From contig CAKNRV010000017.1 of NCBI GenBank assembly GCA_930991035.1, positions 1-32,306 of the forward strand: DNA of 32,306 nt, given 5' to 3'. This stretch comes from an uncultured Clostridium sp. (lineage in GTDB: Bacteria; Bacillota; Clostridia; TANB77; CAG-508). The notes under the pieces were generated by a model. The model had not been told where the DNA came from and searched no databases. It saw nothing but the letters and a program-made list of their open reading frames with translations. This document shows positions 23,537 to 31,034 of this stretch, in pieces. The position numbers were made by a program, and so were the translations under genes. Within the stretch, counting starts at the first letter, position 1. Each line of letters starts with the position of its first letter.

Positions 23537-26107
23537 TTATAAGCCGTTAAATGTTTTTACATTAATTTTTCTCCTATTATAACTTATCTGTATTTCTCCA
23601 TATAAGTCTGTTCTATAAATATAATCTGTATATTTTTGGATTTTATCTAAAGTTATTTGATGAGGATGACCAAATTTATTATCTACACCTGCTCCTATTA
23701 ATGCCATTTTAGGTTGTACAAGCTCTAGGAACTGTTCTGTACTAGATGTCTTTGATCCGTGATGTGCTACTTTTAGAATCTCAGATTTTAATTTGTCAGT
23801 ATTCTTATACATTTCGCATAATCTATTTTCAGCTACTTCTTCAATATCACCTGTAAATAATATTCTAAGTCCTAAAGAATTAAATTTTGCAACTATTGAG
23901 TTATTATTCAAAATATTTTCTTTAATCAAATTATCTTCTGGGAATAAAATTTCAAAATATGAATATTTATCTATTTTTACCACATCACCTTTTTCTACTA
24001 GTATTATATTGGTTTTCTTTGATTGTGTTATTTCTACAAGTTTTTTTAGATTTTCTGAGTTTTCTCCCTGCTTAGATATAATTATATTTTTTACTTTTAA
24101 GTTTTCCATTATATAAAATAATCCACCAATATGGTCACTATCCAAATGTGAAATTAATATATAATCTATATTATTTATCCTACGGTCTAAAAGATATGGC
24201 AAAAGTATCCTTTCTCCTACATCAAAACTTCCAAATTCACTTCCTCCACCATCTATTAAAATAGTTTTATTAGTTGGTGTTTTTATTAAAGTGCAATCCC
24301 CTTGTCCCACGTCAACAAAGTATATTTCTAATCTTTTTTGTAAAAACATAAAGAATATGCTCGATAAAAAGATAAAAACTAAGACTGTACTAATTATTTT
24401 TTTCAAATTATTGGTTATTTTGATTTTTTTGTTTCTTTTGTTTCTATTCTTTTTCATTTCTTCTCTTGATCCATTATATTGTCTTTTCTCCACTCCATCT
24501 TTCTGTTCGTTTCTTTTTTCTTCTTTTGTATGCTTTATATCATTTATTTTCGAAGTTTCATTTTTCCATTTAAGACTTTCTTTGCTAATATCTTTCCAAG
24601 TAAATTTTTTTTGAATAACATTTGTCCATAGACTTTTTAACTCTCTAACTTTGCTCCAATTAAAAATCGCGCACAAAGCCACATAATACGCTACACATTC
24701 TAATAAATATGGTGTTTTTATATACACTAAAGAAAATGGTAGTTTAGCAGAAAAATTTGCTATTCCAAGTAAAATGCTCAAACATACATTTAAGAATATT
24801 CCAATAAATTTAGCAAGTGGGAAAAATGTTAAAGACACAAAATATACTACAAATCCTAGTATTGTTGCAGCTTCCATAACTGGTCCCGCTAGTATATTTG
24901 ATATCCAGAATGTAAACGATATAGTGCTAAAAGAATACGCCATTACAGGGATTATAATCAAATTTGCAGAAAGTGTAATGCTAAAAGATTCAATGATGTA
25001 TTTTATAATTTTGTTTGACTTTTTATTTAATTTTCCATTCAAGAAATTTGAGATTTTATCATTTAATATAACTATTCCAATAGTCCCAGCAAATGATAGT
25101 AAAAATCCTAAATCAGCAACGTAGTATGGATTGTAAATTAAAATTAACAATGAAGAAATGCCCAAGTTATTTATTGTATCCGATTTTCTATGTAACAAGC
25201 TTGCTAGTAGTACTAAAATTCCCATTATACTCGCTCTTAAAACTGATGGCGTAAAACCTGTTATTGCTGTAAAAAATAATAGAAATATAATTGTTATTAT
25301 TTTAGTGCTTTTTTTATTCCTTTTTCCCAAAGTAGACGAAAAAGCTGTAATTATATAAGTTATATGCGAACCGGAAACAGCAAGCAAATGCGTTAAATTA
25401 CTTTTTTTAAAGTTATCCTCTGTTTCTTCAGATATTCCAATAGTATTCCCTATTAAAATTCCTATGCACAGTGCAGACTCTTCTTGTCCTAGCAATTTAG
25501 TTATGTTTTCTTTAACATTATTTTGTATCTGATTTATCGCTGTACTAAAAAAATCAATCTTGTTTTTCCCCAATATTTCTACACTGCTAGCTTCTATTAT
25601 TCTATGAATATTTTTACTTTTTAAATATTCACTATAATCAAATCCCTTAAAGTTTCTTGCTTCATTTGCTTTTTCTATACTACCTACAATTAACACTTCA
25701 TCCCCAAACTGTGGAATTTGTTCCAATTTTGAAGGATTTTTTAAATCAACTAATAACTTTGTATTATTATAACTTTCTTCTCCATCTACTTCTTTTACTA
25801 TTATTGTATATGTATATTTATATTCCTTATCTTCTGGCTCAGATGCAATTACAGCTCTAACTTTAATATCAGTATACTCGCCAGTATATTTATTTTCAAA
25901 TTTTACATCAATATATCTTACATATATTGCTCCCAATAAAACAATGCATAGATATATAATCCACTTTTTATTTCTAGTAAAAAGGCAAATAATTATACAT
26001 AGGACTATAATTGCAAAGCACAAAAAGACTATACTTATCTGTAAGTATAGTCCAATTAATATTGCTATTATATATGCTAAAGTGGCAATACAAATTGGTC
26101 TATTTAT
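23537..26107 (-). CDS. comEC: DNA internalization-related competence protein ComEC/Rec2
   Basis: An 856-residue membrane protein that forms the channel for DNA uptake. Order: N-terminal helices and an OB-like soluble segment, the Competence domain with many membrane helices (L-L-A-V-S-G-S-H-I-T-Y), a lysine-rich insert, and a C-terminal metallo-beta-lactamase domain (V-D-V-G-Q-G-D-C, S-H-L-D-S-D-H-I-G-G, A-H-H-G-S-K). No ATG, GTG or TTG fits the start well. The frame runs upstream of the first TTG (26023) through N-R-P-I-C-I-A-T-L-A-Y-I-I-A-I-L-I-G, a typical ComEC N-terminus, to an ATA at 26107 that lies about nine bases after AGGAAG. I infer an AUA start. Uptake machinery genes are not seen nearby. 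Confidence 0.88.
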   Translation of the reverse strand: MNRPICIATLAYIIAILIGLYLQISIVFLCFAIIVLCIIICLFTRNKKWIIYLCIVLLGAIYVRYIDVKFENKYTGEYTDIKVRAVIASEPEDKEYKYTYTIIVKEVDGEESYNNTKLLVDLKNPSKLEQIPQFGDEVLIVGSIEKANEARNFKGFDYSEYLKSKNIHRIIEASSVEILGKNKIDFFSTAINQIQNNVKENITKLLGQEESALCIGILIGNTIGISEETEDNFKKSNLTHLLAVSGSHITYIITAFSSTLGKRNKKSTKIITIIFLLFFTAITGFTPSVLRASIMGILVLLASLLHRKSDTINNLGISSLLILIYNPYYVADLGFLLSFAGTIGIVILNDKISNFLNGKLNKKSNKIIKYIIESFSITLSANLIIIPVMAYSFSTISFTFWISNILAGPVMEAATILGFVVYFVSLTFFPLAKFIGIFLNVCLSILLGIANFSAKLPFSLVYIKTPYLLECVAYYVALCAIFNWSKVRELKSLWTNVIQKKFTWKDISKESLKWKNETSKINDIKHTKEEKRNEQKDGVEKRQYNGSREEMKKNRNKRNKKIKITNNLKKIISTVLVFIFLSSIFFMFLQKRLEIYFVDVGQGDCTLIKTPTNKTILIDGGGSEFGSFDVGERILLPYLLDRRINNIDYILISHLDSDHIGGLFYIMENLKVKNIIISKQGENSENLKKLVEITQSKKTNIILVEKGDVVKIDKYSYFEILFPEDNLIKENILNNNSIVAKFNSLGLRILFTGDIEEVAENRLCEMYKNTDKLKSEILKVAHHGSKTSSTEQFLELVQPKMALIGAGVDNKFGHPHQITLDKIQKYTDYIYRTDLYGEIQISYNRRKINVKTFNGL
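26027..26052. repeat. Perfect 11-bp inverted repeat inside the comEC 5' coding region
   Basis: GACTATACTTA and TAAGTATAGTC around a TCTG loop. On the minus strand it is followed by TTTTT, which makes it look like an intrinsic terminator about 55 bases into the comEC reading frame. Confidence 0.55.
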
Positions 26108-26291
26108 ATTATTTCTTCCTTTCTATTGCCCCCGAATTTGATTTTTTTTACATAACACATAATAGAATTATATAAGCAAGTGTAATAAAAGTCAACTATT
26201 ATTTAAAATATTATTGATTCATTAGTTACAGGATAATGGTTTTACATTTTTATAGCTGAAAACCTTGTGCTTTTATTATAGTATTAAGCCA

Positions 26292-26621
26292 TTAACTACT
26301 TAAAGCATTGTTTATTGCTATATTAACGAGCCTGCATACTGATATTCCATATTTTTCTCTTAACTTTTCTAATTTTGCATAAGAGCTTTCACGTATAAGA
26401 AAACTATGTGGCTCAGAAATTTCATTTTCTTTCTTTTTGTAGACATTTATATCTTCCGTTTCAATCAATTCTAATATTGCTATATTCACAATCTTATTAA
26501 TAGAAGCATCATATTTTATGTTAGCAATTTCTTCTAATTTTTCATATAAACTATTATCTATATTTATTTTCTTAGATATTGTTTTTTCTTTTTTTAATAA
26601 ATATTTATCTAAAATCTTCAA
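26292..26621 (-). CDS. Tandem ribbon-helix-helix protein 1
   Basis: About 109 residues with two similar units. Each has a short beta strand followed by two helices: roughly residues 13-50 (I-S-K-K-I-N-I-D-N-S-L-Y-E-K-L) and 70-108 (H-S-F-L-I-R-E-S-S-Y-A-K-L, then V-N-I-A-I-N-N-A-L). This fits a fused pair of ribbon-helix-helix DNA-binding motifs, usual in repressors and antitoxins. A paralogue lies immediately upstream. I chose the TTG at 26621 because GAGG lies eight bases before it; a GTG three codons upstream would overlap that site. No toxin-like partner is visible. Its closeness to the DGR suggests locus regulation (inference). Confidence 0.55.
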   Translation of the reverse strand: MKILDKYLLKKEKTISKKINIDNSLYEKLEEIANIKYDASINKIVNIAILELIETEDINVYKKKENEISEPHSFLIRESSYAKLEKLREKYGISVCRLVNIAINNALSS

Positions 26622-26659
26622 TAGTAACACCTCACAGTAAAACGCTATATTTTGATAAA

Positions 26660-26995
26660 TTAAACATCCATACCTTCCTCTATTAATGCATTTCTAATTG
26701 CAATATTAACTAACATATAAATTGGTACTCCGTATTTTTTCTTTAATTCATATAATCCATTTAGTAAGCTTTCCCTTAAAAGAAAAGTTCTAGTTAAAGT
26801 AATACTGTTTTTTTCATAAGTTTTTATATTTTCGCTTTTTATTAATGTTTCTATTGCTGCATTTACCAATTTATTAATTGATGCATCATATGTTTCTTTT
26901 GAAAGTTTTTCTAACATCATATAAAAGTTCTCATCAATTTCGATAGTTCTAGAAATTATTTTTTCTTTTTTATCAAATTTATCAAAACTAGACAT
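26660..26995 (-). CDS. Tandem ribbon-helix-helix protein 2
   Basis: 111 residues, clearly paralogous to the gene just downstream: the same two-unit layout with shared D-A-S-I-N-K-(L/I)-V-N and L-V-N-I-A-I-x-N-A-L blocks. The first unit begins I-S-R-T-I-E-I-D, the second T-R-T-F-L-L-R-E-S. AAGGTGG lies five bases before the ATG at 26995. A minus-strand promoter just upstream overlaps the palindrome ACAATATTGT (27017-27026), a possible operator for these proteins. The divergent neighbour is a DGR-type accessory gene, so one regulatory region could serve both directions. Confidence 0.58.
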   Translation of the reverse strand: MSSFDKFDKKEKIISRTIEIDENFYMMLEKLSKETYDASINKLVNAAIETLIKSENIKTYEKNSITLTRTFLLRESLLNGLYELKKKYGVPIYMLVNIAIRNALIEEGMDV

Positions 26996-27011
26996 TCTTA
27001 CCACCTTTTTT

Positions 27012-27040
27012 ATTATACAATATTGTGATATTTTTATTAA
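27012..27040 (-). promoter_or_regulatory. Promoter of the ribbon-helix-helix pair, with palindrome
   Basis: On the minus strand TATAAT (27012-27017) lies 17 bases from a weak TTAATA (27035-27040). ACAATATTGT (27017-27026) is a perfect 10-bp palindrome touching the -10 box. Confidence 0.5.
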
Positions 27041-27076
27041 TCATTGCAGAATATTCCATTTTCCAATCGTATACAG

Positions 27077-27105
27077 TTGATTTTTTGTTTTTTATTATGT
27101 ATAAT
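27077..27105 (+). promoter_or_regulatory. SigA promoter of the plus-strand MutS-like/Avd pair
   Basis: TTGATT (27077-27082), a 17-base spacer and perfect TATAAT (27100-27105). The leader from about 27104 to 27133 matches a block in the murA leader in nearly every base. Confidence 0.75.
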
Positions 27106-27161
27106 ATAAGAAAAGTGACTTCGCGAATATGCACAACTTAAAAATAAAAGGAGGATTTTTG

Positions 27162-27806
27162 TTGAAATTGCGAAAAAATAAATCTAATATAAATATTTTA
27201 TATAAAACTCATATCGATAATATTATAAGCAGGAACATCAAAGATTATTTAAAACTTTTTGAACATTTTAATGATTTACTATCAAATGTATCTAATGATA
27301 ATTTAAGAAAAAATATATTATTTTCTTACTTTGAAATAGAAAAATTATTAAGAAAGGAACGATATTTTATGAGTAAGTTATATGAATGTTATCTTGATTT
27401 AAAAGCTAATGAAGCAAATTCAGATAATACATTATACATTTTTAAATCCGGTATATTTTTTATATTTTTAGATAATGATGCACAAATAGCATCAAAGCTA
27501 TTAAATTTAAAAATCACTTTTTTAACCGAAGATGTAATAAAATGTGGCTTTCCAATTAATGCTTTAAAAAAATATACTAATATTTTAAAAAGAACATCTT
27601 ATAGTTTTAAAATTGTAGATAATATTAAAAACTTAAGTTATTCTATTAAAGATTATGAGCTAGATCAAGATACCAAAGAATTATTATCTAAAATTGCTAG
27701 TATTGAAACAAACTCTCTATCAGTTAAAGAAGCATACGACTTTATAGACATTATAAAGAATTCCGCTAATTTAATAATAGGAAAGGATAACAGTAATGCA
27801 AAGTAA
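27162..27806 (+). CDS. MutS domain I-like DGR accessory protein (copy 1)
   Basis: 214 residues from the TTG at 27162, seven bases after AAGGAGG; an ATG 33 bases earlier has no ribosome site. The centre (about residues 70-155) follows the pattern of MutS domain I: a Y-I-F-K-S-G-I-F-F-I-F-L-D-N-D-A-Q-I-A strand-helix comparable to the MutS F-R-x-G-D-F-Y-E-x-F-x-x-D-A block, then I-K-C-G-F-P-I-N-A-L-K-K-Y comparable to C-G-V-P-x-H. No MutS ATPase or clamp is present. Stand-alone MutS-like proteins occur beside some DGRs. It overlaps the next gene by 11 bases and has its own SigA promoter. Function in retrohoming is inferred. Confidence 0.6.
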   Translation: MKLRKNKSNINILYKTHIDNIISRNIKDYLKLFEHFNDLLSNVSNDNLRKNILFSYFEIEKLLRKERYFMSKLYECYLDLKANEANSDNTLYIFKSGIFFIFLDNDAQIASKLLNLKITFLTEDVIKCGFPINALKKYTNILKRTSYSFKIVDNIKNLSYSIKDYELDQDTKELLSKIASIETNSLSVKEAYDFIDIIKNSANLIIGKDNSNAK

Positions 27807-28149
27807 TAATACAAATGCCAAAAGCAAATCAAATTTATTAATATATCAAAAATATCTTGAACTTATTTATTATACAAATGATATTTTAAAAAAATATCCT
27901 AAATCAGAAAGATTTTCTTTAGTAAAAGAAATTAAAAACACTTTATATGGCGGGCTAAGACTTTTGATGTATGCCATTAAAGTATACAATAAACAAGAAA
28001 AAATAAAATATTTGAATGAATTTTATATAACTATCAACTTATTAAAAGTACATATTAGATTGTCCTATAAGCATAAATATATAACAATGCAAAATTATGA
28101 ATTATGGAATAATTTAATAACTAATATTTGTAATCTGTACAAATATTGA
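27796..28149 (+). CDS. avd: Avd-like four-helix accessory protein (copy 1)
   Basis: 117 residues, almost all helical, in the pattern of the accessory variability determinant and 23S-intervening-sequence bundle family: Y-Q-K-Y-L-E-L-I-Y-Y-T-N-D-I-L-K-K-Y-P-K-S-E-R opens helix 1, followed by three more amphipathic helices with conserved basic faces (V-H-I-R-L-S-Y-K-H-K-Y). Avd forms a basic pentamer that binds template RNA and the reverse transcriptase in characterised DGRs. AAAGGA lies eight bases before the ATG. Its gene overlaps the MutS-like gene by 11 bases, and the terminator overlaps its stop codon. It is convergent with the RT gene. Confidence 0.7.
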   Translation: MQSNNTNAKSKSNLLIYQKYLELIYYTNDILKKYPKSERFSLVKEIKNTLYGGLRLLMYAIKVYNKQEKIKYLNEFYITINLLKVHIRLSYKHKYITMQNYELWNNLITNICNLYKY

Positions 28150-28171
28150 GTAGGGATTTCCGTCCCTACTC
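28148..28171 (+). terminator. Terminator between Avd copy 1 and the RT gene
   Basis: GAGTAGGGA and TCCCTACTC around TTTCCG, followed by TTTT. The stem begins inside the TGA stop codon. It separates two convergent genes only 59 bases apart. Confidence 0.8.
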
Positions 28172-28208
28172 TTTTAAATACTCTATCAATCTAACTTATA
28201 TCTATATA

Positions 28209-29153
28209 TTAGACTTCCCGCATCAATTTCTTATAGCATATCTTTGAGGCGATATAACTATTAAGGCTAATTTTCCCTTCTTTTAGTAAATACAATCTTC
28301 TTTTCATTTTTCTTTTTACAGTTCTCCTTTTAGCATATTGTCCATAGAGATTTCTTCCTAAAAAGCATATATTTTCATTACTAGTATAAATACGTGTTTT
28401 AGCATTTAACACCAATTTTTCTTTTGCTAAAAATTCTCTTATCTTTTCTAAGCAAAACTCCAAATATTCTTTAGACTCTGAAAATAATAAAAAATCGTCT
28501 TGGTAACGTACATATCCTTTTATTTTTAATTCTTCTTTAATAAAATGATCCATATCATTTAAATAAAAAATAGCTAATACTTGACTCGTCATACTGCCAA
28601 TACCAATACCAGAATTATGACTGTCAATAACATCAAATACAATCTTTAGAGCTTTGGGATCTTTAATCTTTTTTCTTAGTTTCTTTTTTAAAATTTTGTG
28701 ATTAATACTTAAGAAAAAGCCACTAATATCACATTTTAAAATATAATATTTTTTTGCCCTAGCTGAGAACTCTTTTCTATATCTATCCATATACTCCAAT
28801 GCCTTTCTTGTACCCATACCCGGTCTACTAGCAACATTATATGGTACTAAGCACGGAAGAAGTGCAGGATACAAAATCTCTCTGGCAATTAAATGATTAA
28901 CAATCTTATCCTTCATTCCCTGACTAACAATCGTTCTTTGTTTTGGTTCATATATAACAAATATGTTGTATTTTCCAACAACATATTTTTCATTTTTTAA
29001 TTCTTCGTAAATATTATGAATCACTGTATTAGCATTTTTTTGCAACTGATGTACCTGCCTTTTATTTTTTGTATTACGAACTACTTCATAATAACAAGCT
29101 TTTATATTTTCTGGCTTATATATGTTTTTATATAAATTACTAAATCTCTTCAA
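28209..29153 (-). CDS. DGR reverse transcriptase
   Basis: A 314-residue reverse transcriptase of the diversity-generating retroelement type. The catalytic residues are present: D142 in K-C-D-I-S-G-F-F and the Y-Q-D-D box (217-220) in Y-V-R-Y-Q-D-D-F. The DGR-type motif 4 reads G-I-G-S-M-T-S-Q-V-L-A-I-F-Y-L (184-198); most DGR enzymes have I-G-N there, so this one has S-M. The compact size, with no maturase or endonuclease domain, also fits DGRs rather than group II introns. The start is a TTG shortly after AGAGG. The gene lies downstream of Avd copy 2 and copies the TR located 1.7 kb away on the same strand. Confidence 0.93.
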   Translation of the reverse strand: MKRFSNLYKNIYKPENIKACYYEVVRNTKNKRQVHQLQKNANTVIHNIYEELKNEKYVVGKYNIFVIYEPKQRTIVSQGMKDKIVNHLIAREILYPALLPCLVPYNVASRPGMGTRKALEYMDRYRKEFSARAKKYYILKCDISGFFLSINHKILKKKLRKKIKDPKALKIVFDVIDSHNSGIGIGSMTSQVLAIFYLNDMDHFIKEELKIKGYVRYQDDFLLFSESKEYLEFCLEKIREFLAKEKLVLNAKTRIYTSNENICFLGRNLYGQYAKRRTVKRKMKRRLYLLKEGKISLNSYIASKICYKKLMREV

Positions 29154-29252
29154 AACCTGCCTCTTTTATTTTAAAATATAATACTAAATTTTGTTACTAA
29201 ACAATGTCTATGCTTTCATTTGCTTTGAAATTCTAAAATATATTAGATTTTA

Positions 29253-29699
29253 TCAAATTGCTTTTCTCCAACCTACCAAGCATTTTGAAATATTATCTAA
29301 CTGTAGTCTTAATTTATGAATCATTTTTGTAGAAATCATTTTATTCTTTTCAATGATATGTAACAAAAAATATAACGTTTTCACTTTAGCAACAGCTTCA
29401 TCAGCCATCTGTTTTTTATATTTTTTGTTATGACTAAAATTTCCCGCACTAATCCTTTCTAATAGCTCAAATGATGTTTTCACTAATTGTTTTTTTATCA
29501 TTTCATGTTTTTTAGGAAAATTTGCAACATCGTCATATACTTTATCTATATATGTATAAGTATAATTTAAAAGTTTAAATTTTTCTTCCATAACAAATCC
29601 AAAGACATTGTTATCGAAATCATATTCTACACTTACATTATTCCATTCTTTGCTATTTTCTAATACTTGATTCTTTTCTATTCTTTCTTCTGGTTTCAT
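29253..29699 (-). CDS. avd: Avd-like four-helix accessory protein (copy 2)
   Basis: 148 residues. After a charged, probably disordered N-terminus of about 40 residues, the rest is a helical bundle of Avd type: K-L-L-N-Y-T-Y-T-Y-I-D-K-V-Y in helix 1, F-P-K-K-H-E-M-I-K-K-Q-L after it, and a C-terminal L-R-L-Q-L-D-N-I-S-K-C-L-V-G-W-R-K, close to the family's usual ending. I used the ATG at 29699; an in-frame TTG at 29714 is possible and neither has a strong ribosome site. The start lies inside the end of the MutS-like gene upstream, so translational coupling is likely. It is followed 99 bases later by the RT. Confidence 0.72.
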   Translation of the reverse strand: MKPEERIEKNQVLENSKEWNNVSVEYDFDNNVFGFVMEEKFKLLNYTYTYIDKVYDDVANFPKKHEMIKKQLVKTSFELLERISAGNFSHNKKYKKQMADEAVAKVKTLYFLLHIIEKNKMISTKMIHKLRLQLDNISKCLVGWRKAI

Positions 29700-30276
29700 T
29701 TTCTTTTTTTCCAATTTTCTTCTTATTTTTTAAGTTTTTGTACTTTTTTCGATAGTCGTCTATGCATCTTTCAATATCATAGATAAGATATAAGATTTCT
29801 CCACTATCAGAATTGGCTCTTAAAAACCTATTTATATTTTTCAGCTTGTATAGAATCCTTTTATAGTATAATCCATTTTGATAATAAATTTCATAACTAT
29901 TATCTTTAAATTGCCTCATATATGTAATTTGATAATTTTGCATTTTATCAACAATAATGTAATTGATATGATAATAATCTAGCACACTAATTATTTCTTG
30001 TAGTTTATAGGATGGTACCCCACTGTATGCCGTAAAAACATTTTGGCTTTTCTGCCCTTTTCCTGCATTCTTATCAAAATAGTGTAATTTCTTAAACGTT
30101 TTTGCGATACGAAAATTGCGATATCTTATTTTTGATTTCATAACATATCCAAAAACAATGGCATCCTTTCCATAAGCATCATAAAAGCATTTTTCCCTGT
30201 CATTTGACATTGTCTTAACAATGACAAGATAATTTTCAAACTGTTTTTTGATTTCAAATTCAACAGTTTTCGACAT
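29653..30276 (-). CDS. MutS domain I-like DGR accessory protein (copy 2)
   Basis: 207 residues. The first 100 match the MutS domain I pattern: Y-L-V-I-V-K-T, then C-F-Y-D-A-Y-G-K-D-A-I-V-F-G-Y (compare D-F-Y-E-x-F-G-x-D-A), and Y-S-G-V-P-S-Y-K-L-Q-E-I-I-S-V-L (compare the G-V-P-x-H turn). The middle is beta-rich with many tyrosines and the C-terminus is strongly basic (K-N-L-K-N-K-K-K-I-G-K-K), suited to nucleic-acid binding. AGGAG precedes the ATG by six bases. Its last 47 bases overlap the Avd gene, as also happens in the plus-strand pair. No ATPase domain is present, so it cannot be a repair enzyme on its own. Confidence 0.62.
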   Translation of the reverse strand: MSKTVEFEIKKQFENYLVIVKTMSNDREKCFYDAYGKDAIVFGYVMKSKIRYRNFRIAKTFKKLHYFDKNAGKGQKSQNVFTAYSGVPSYKLQEIISVLDYYHINYIIVDKMQNYQITYMRQFKDNSYEIYYQNGLYYKRILYKLKNINRFLRANSDSGEILYLIYDIERCIDDYRKKYKNLKNKKKIGKKENETRRKNRKESSIRK

Positions 30277-30325
30277 TTTTCACTCCTACATTAAAAGTTT
30301 TTTATCGTTCGCAATTACTTTTTGT

Positions 30326-30432
30326 CGGAAGACTATATGTTTTAATTTTATGTTAGAGTGCTTAAGTTGGAACCGACAAGTTTGTACGTAGTAGAGGAAA
30401 GGAAAAATAAAATTAAAACATATAGTCTTCCG
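30326..30432 (+). ncRNA. Long self-complementary element with conserved core (copy 2)
   Basis: The outer arms (30326-30350 and 30408-30432) pair perfectly over 25 bases but share no sequence with the arms of the copy at 19430. The core AGTGCTTAAGTTGGAACCGA, then GTACGTAGT and GGAAAAATAAAA, and the flank CCGGCATTAATTG, match copy 1; the internal hairpin of copy 1 is absent. It lies between the TR and the MutS-like copy 2 gene, with the core on the strand opposite to the DGR genes. Confidence 0.55.
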
Positions 30433-30847
30433 GCATTAATTGTAACACAATTTTAGAACCACTCACATTCTTAAGTGGCGAGACAGTAACAGAGATTTAT
30501 CCCTTTCGACATTACAATATAAAATTGAATTACTACTAACAAAAAATCTCATCTATCTTTTCTTTAGGGTGTTTACAAAAGTCTATTAAGAGATTGCCAT
30601 TTATTATAATTTCTCCTTAAATTTGAGTTACTTCTTCCCAGAATTATATTCTGGTGCACTCAGAAAATAATAAAATAACAGCTTTTCTTTTTTGTGCTTT
30701 ACTATTTTGTCAGACTTTCTTTTTATAGTAAACACTTACAAGGACATTGGTTTGTTTCTATAGCTTCGGATATGTAACTTTTGAGCTGCAAACAACTAAA
30801 AAATATAGCCGAGCAACTAGGTTGGCATATCAAAAGTTTTATAGAAT
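30433..30847. other. Gene-free stretch downstream of the TR
   Basis: About 415 bases with no convincing gene. On the minus strand it is the region between the TR and the accessory genes, where DGR template RNAs usually carry structured flanking sequence needed for priming. A small hairpin CCAGAAT-TAT-ATTCTGG lies at about 30644-30660. AAGGAG followed by ATG near 30610 on the minus strand opens a frame of only four codons. Confidence 0.4.
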
Positions 30848-31004
30848 CTGCAAGACTGGGCGCAAGCCATAGCAATTAGAGTTCGTTCCAGTGTTTGAGT
30901 TAAACACGTTGCTTGTGCTTAATGCTCCACTGCCAGACATATAGCGGAAGTTGAAGTTAGCGTTGTTCCAGTTCGCGTTCACGCAGCGCGACGAAAGCCA
31001 GAAT
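30848..31004 (-). repeat. DGR template repeat (TR)
   Basis: 157 bases matching the VR at 31760-31916 without gaps, offset 912. Read on the minus strand it is in frame with the target gene and is rich in AAC codons (N-A-N-W-N-N-A-N-F-N-F), the usual design because mutating AAC adenines reaches many amino acids but no stop codon. Of its 40 coding-strand adenines nine differ in the VR; none of the other 117 bases differs. It is GC-rich relative to its surroundings and lies in a noncoding interval between two accessory genes. Confidence 0.95.
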
Positions 31005-31034
31005 CAAAGAGTCCTTCAGGCAAAAAAATCTTTA

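Noticed and set aside
26292-26995. The two RHH-like genes as a toxin-antitoxin pair
   Set aside because: They are paralogues of each other and no toxin-like partner is adjacent.
28209-29153. Reverse transcriptase as a group II intron, retron or CRISPR-associated RT
   Set aside because: There is no maturase domain, intron RNA, retron msr/msd or Cas gene, whereas the TR/VR pair with adenine-only differences identifies a DGR.
19430-30432. Reading the two long hairpin elements as MITEs or insertion-sequence ends
   Set aside because: The terminal inverted repeats differ completely between copies, which terminal repeats of one transposon family would not; no target duplication is seen.
30590-30625. 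Minus-strand AAGGAG followed by ATG downstream of the TR
   Set aside because: The frame closes after four codons.
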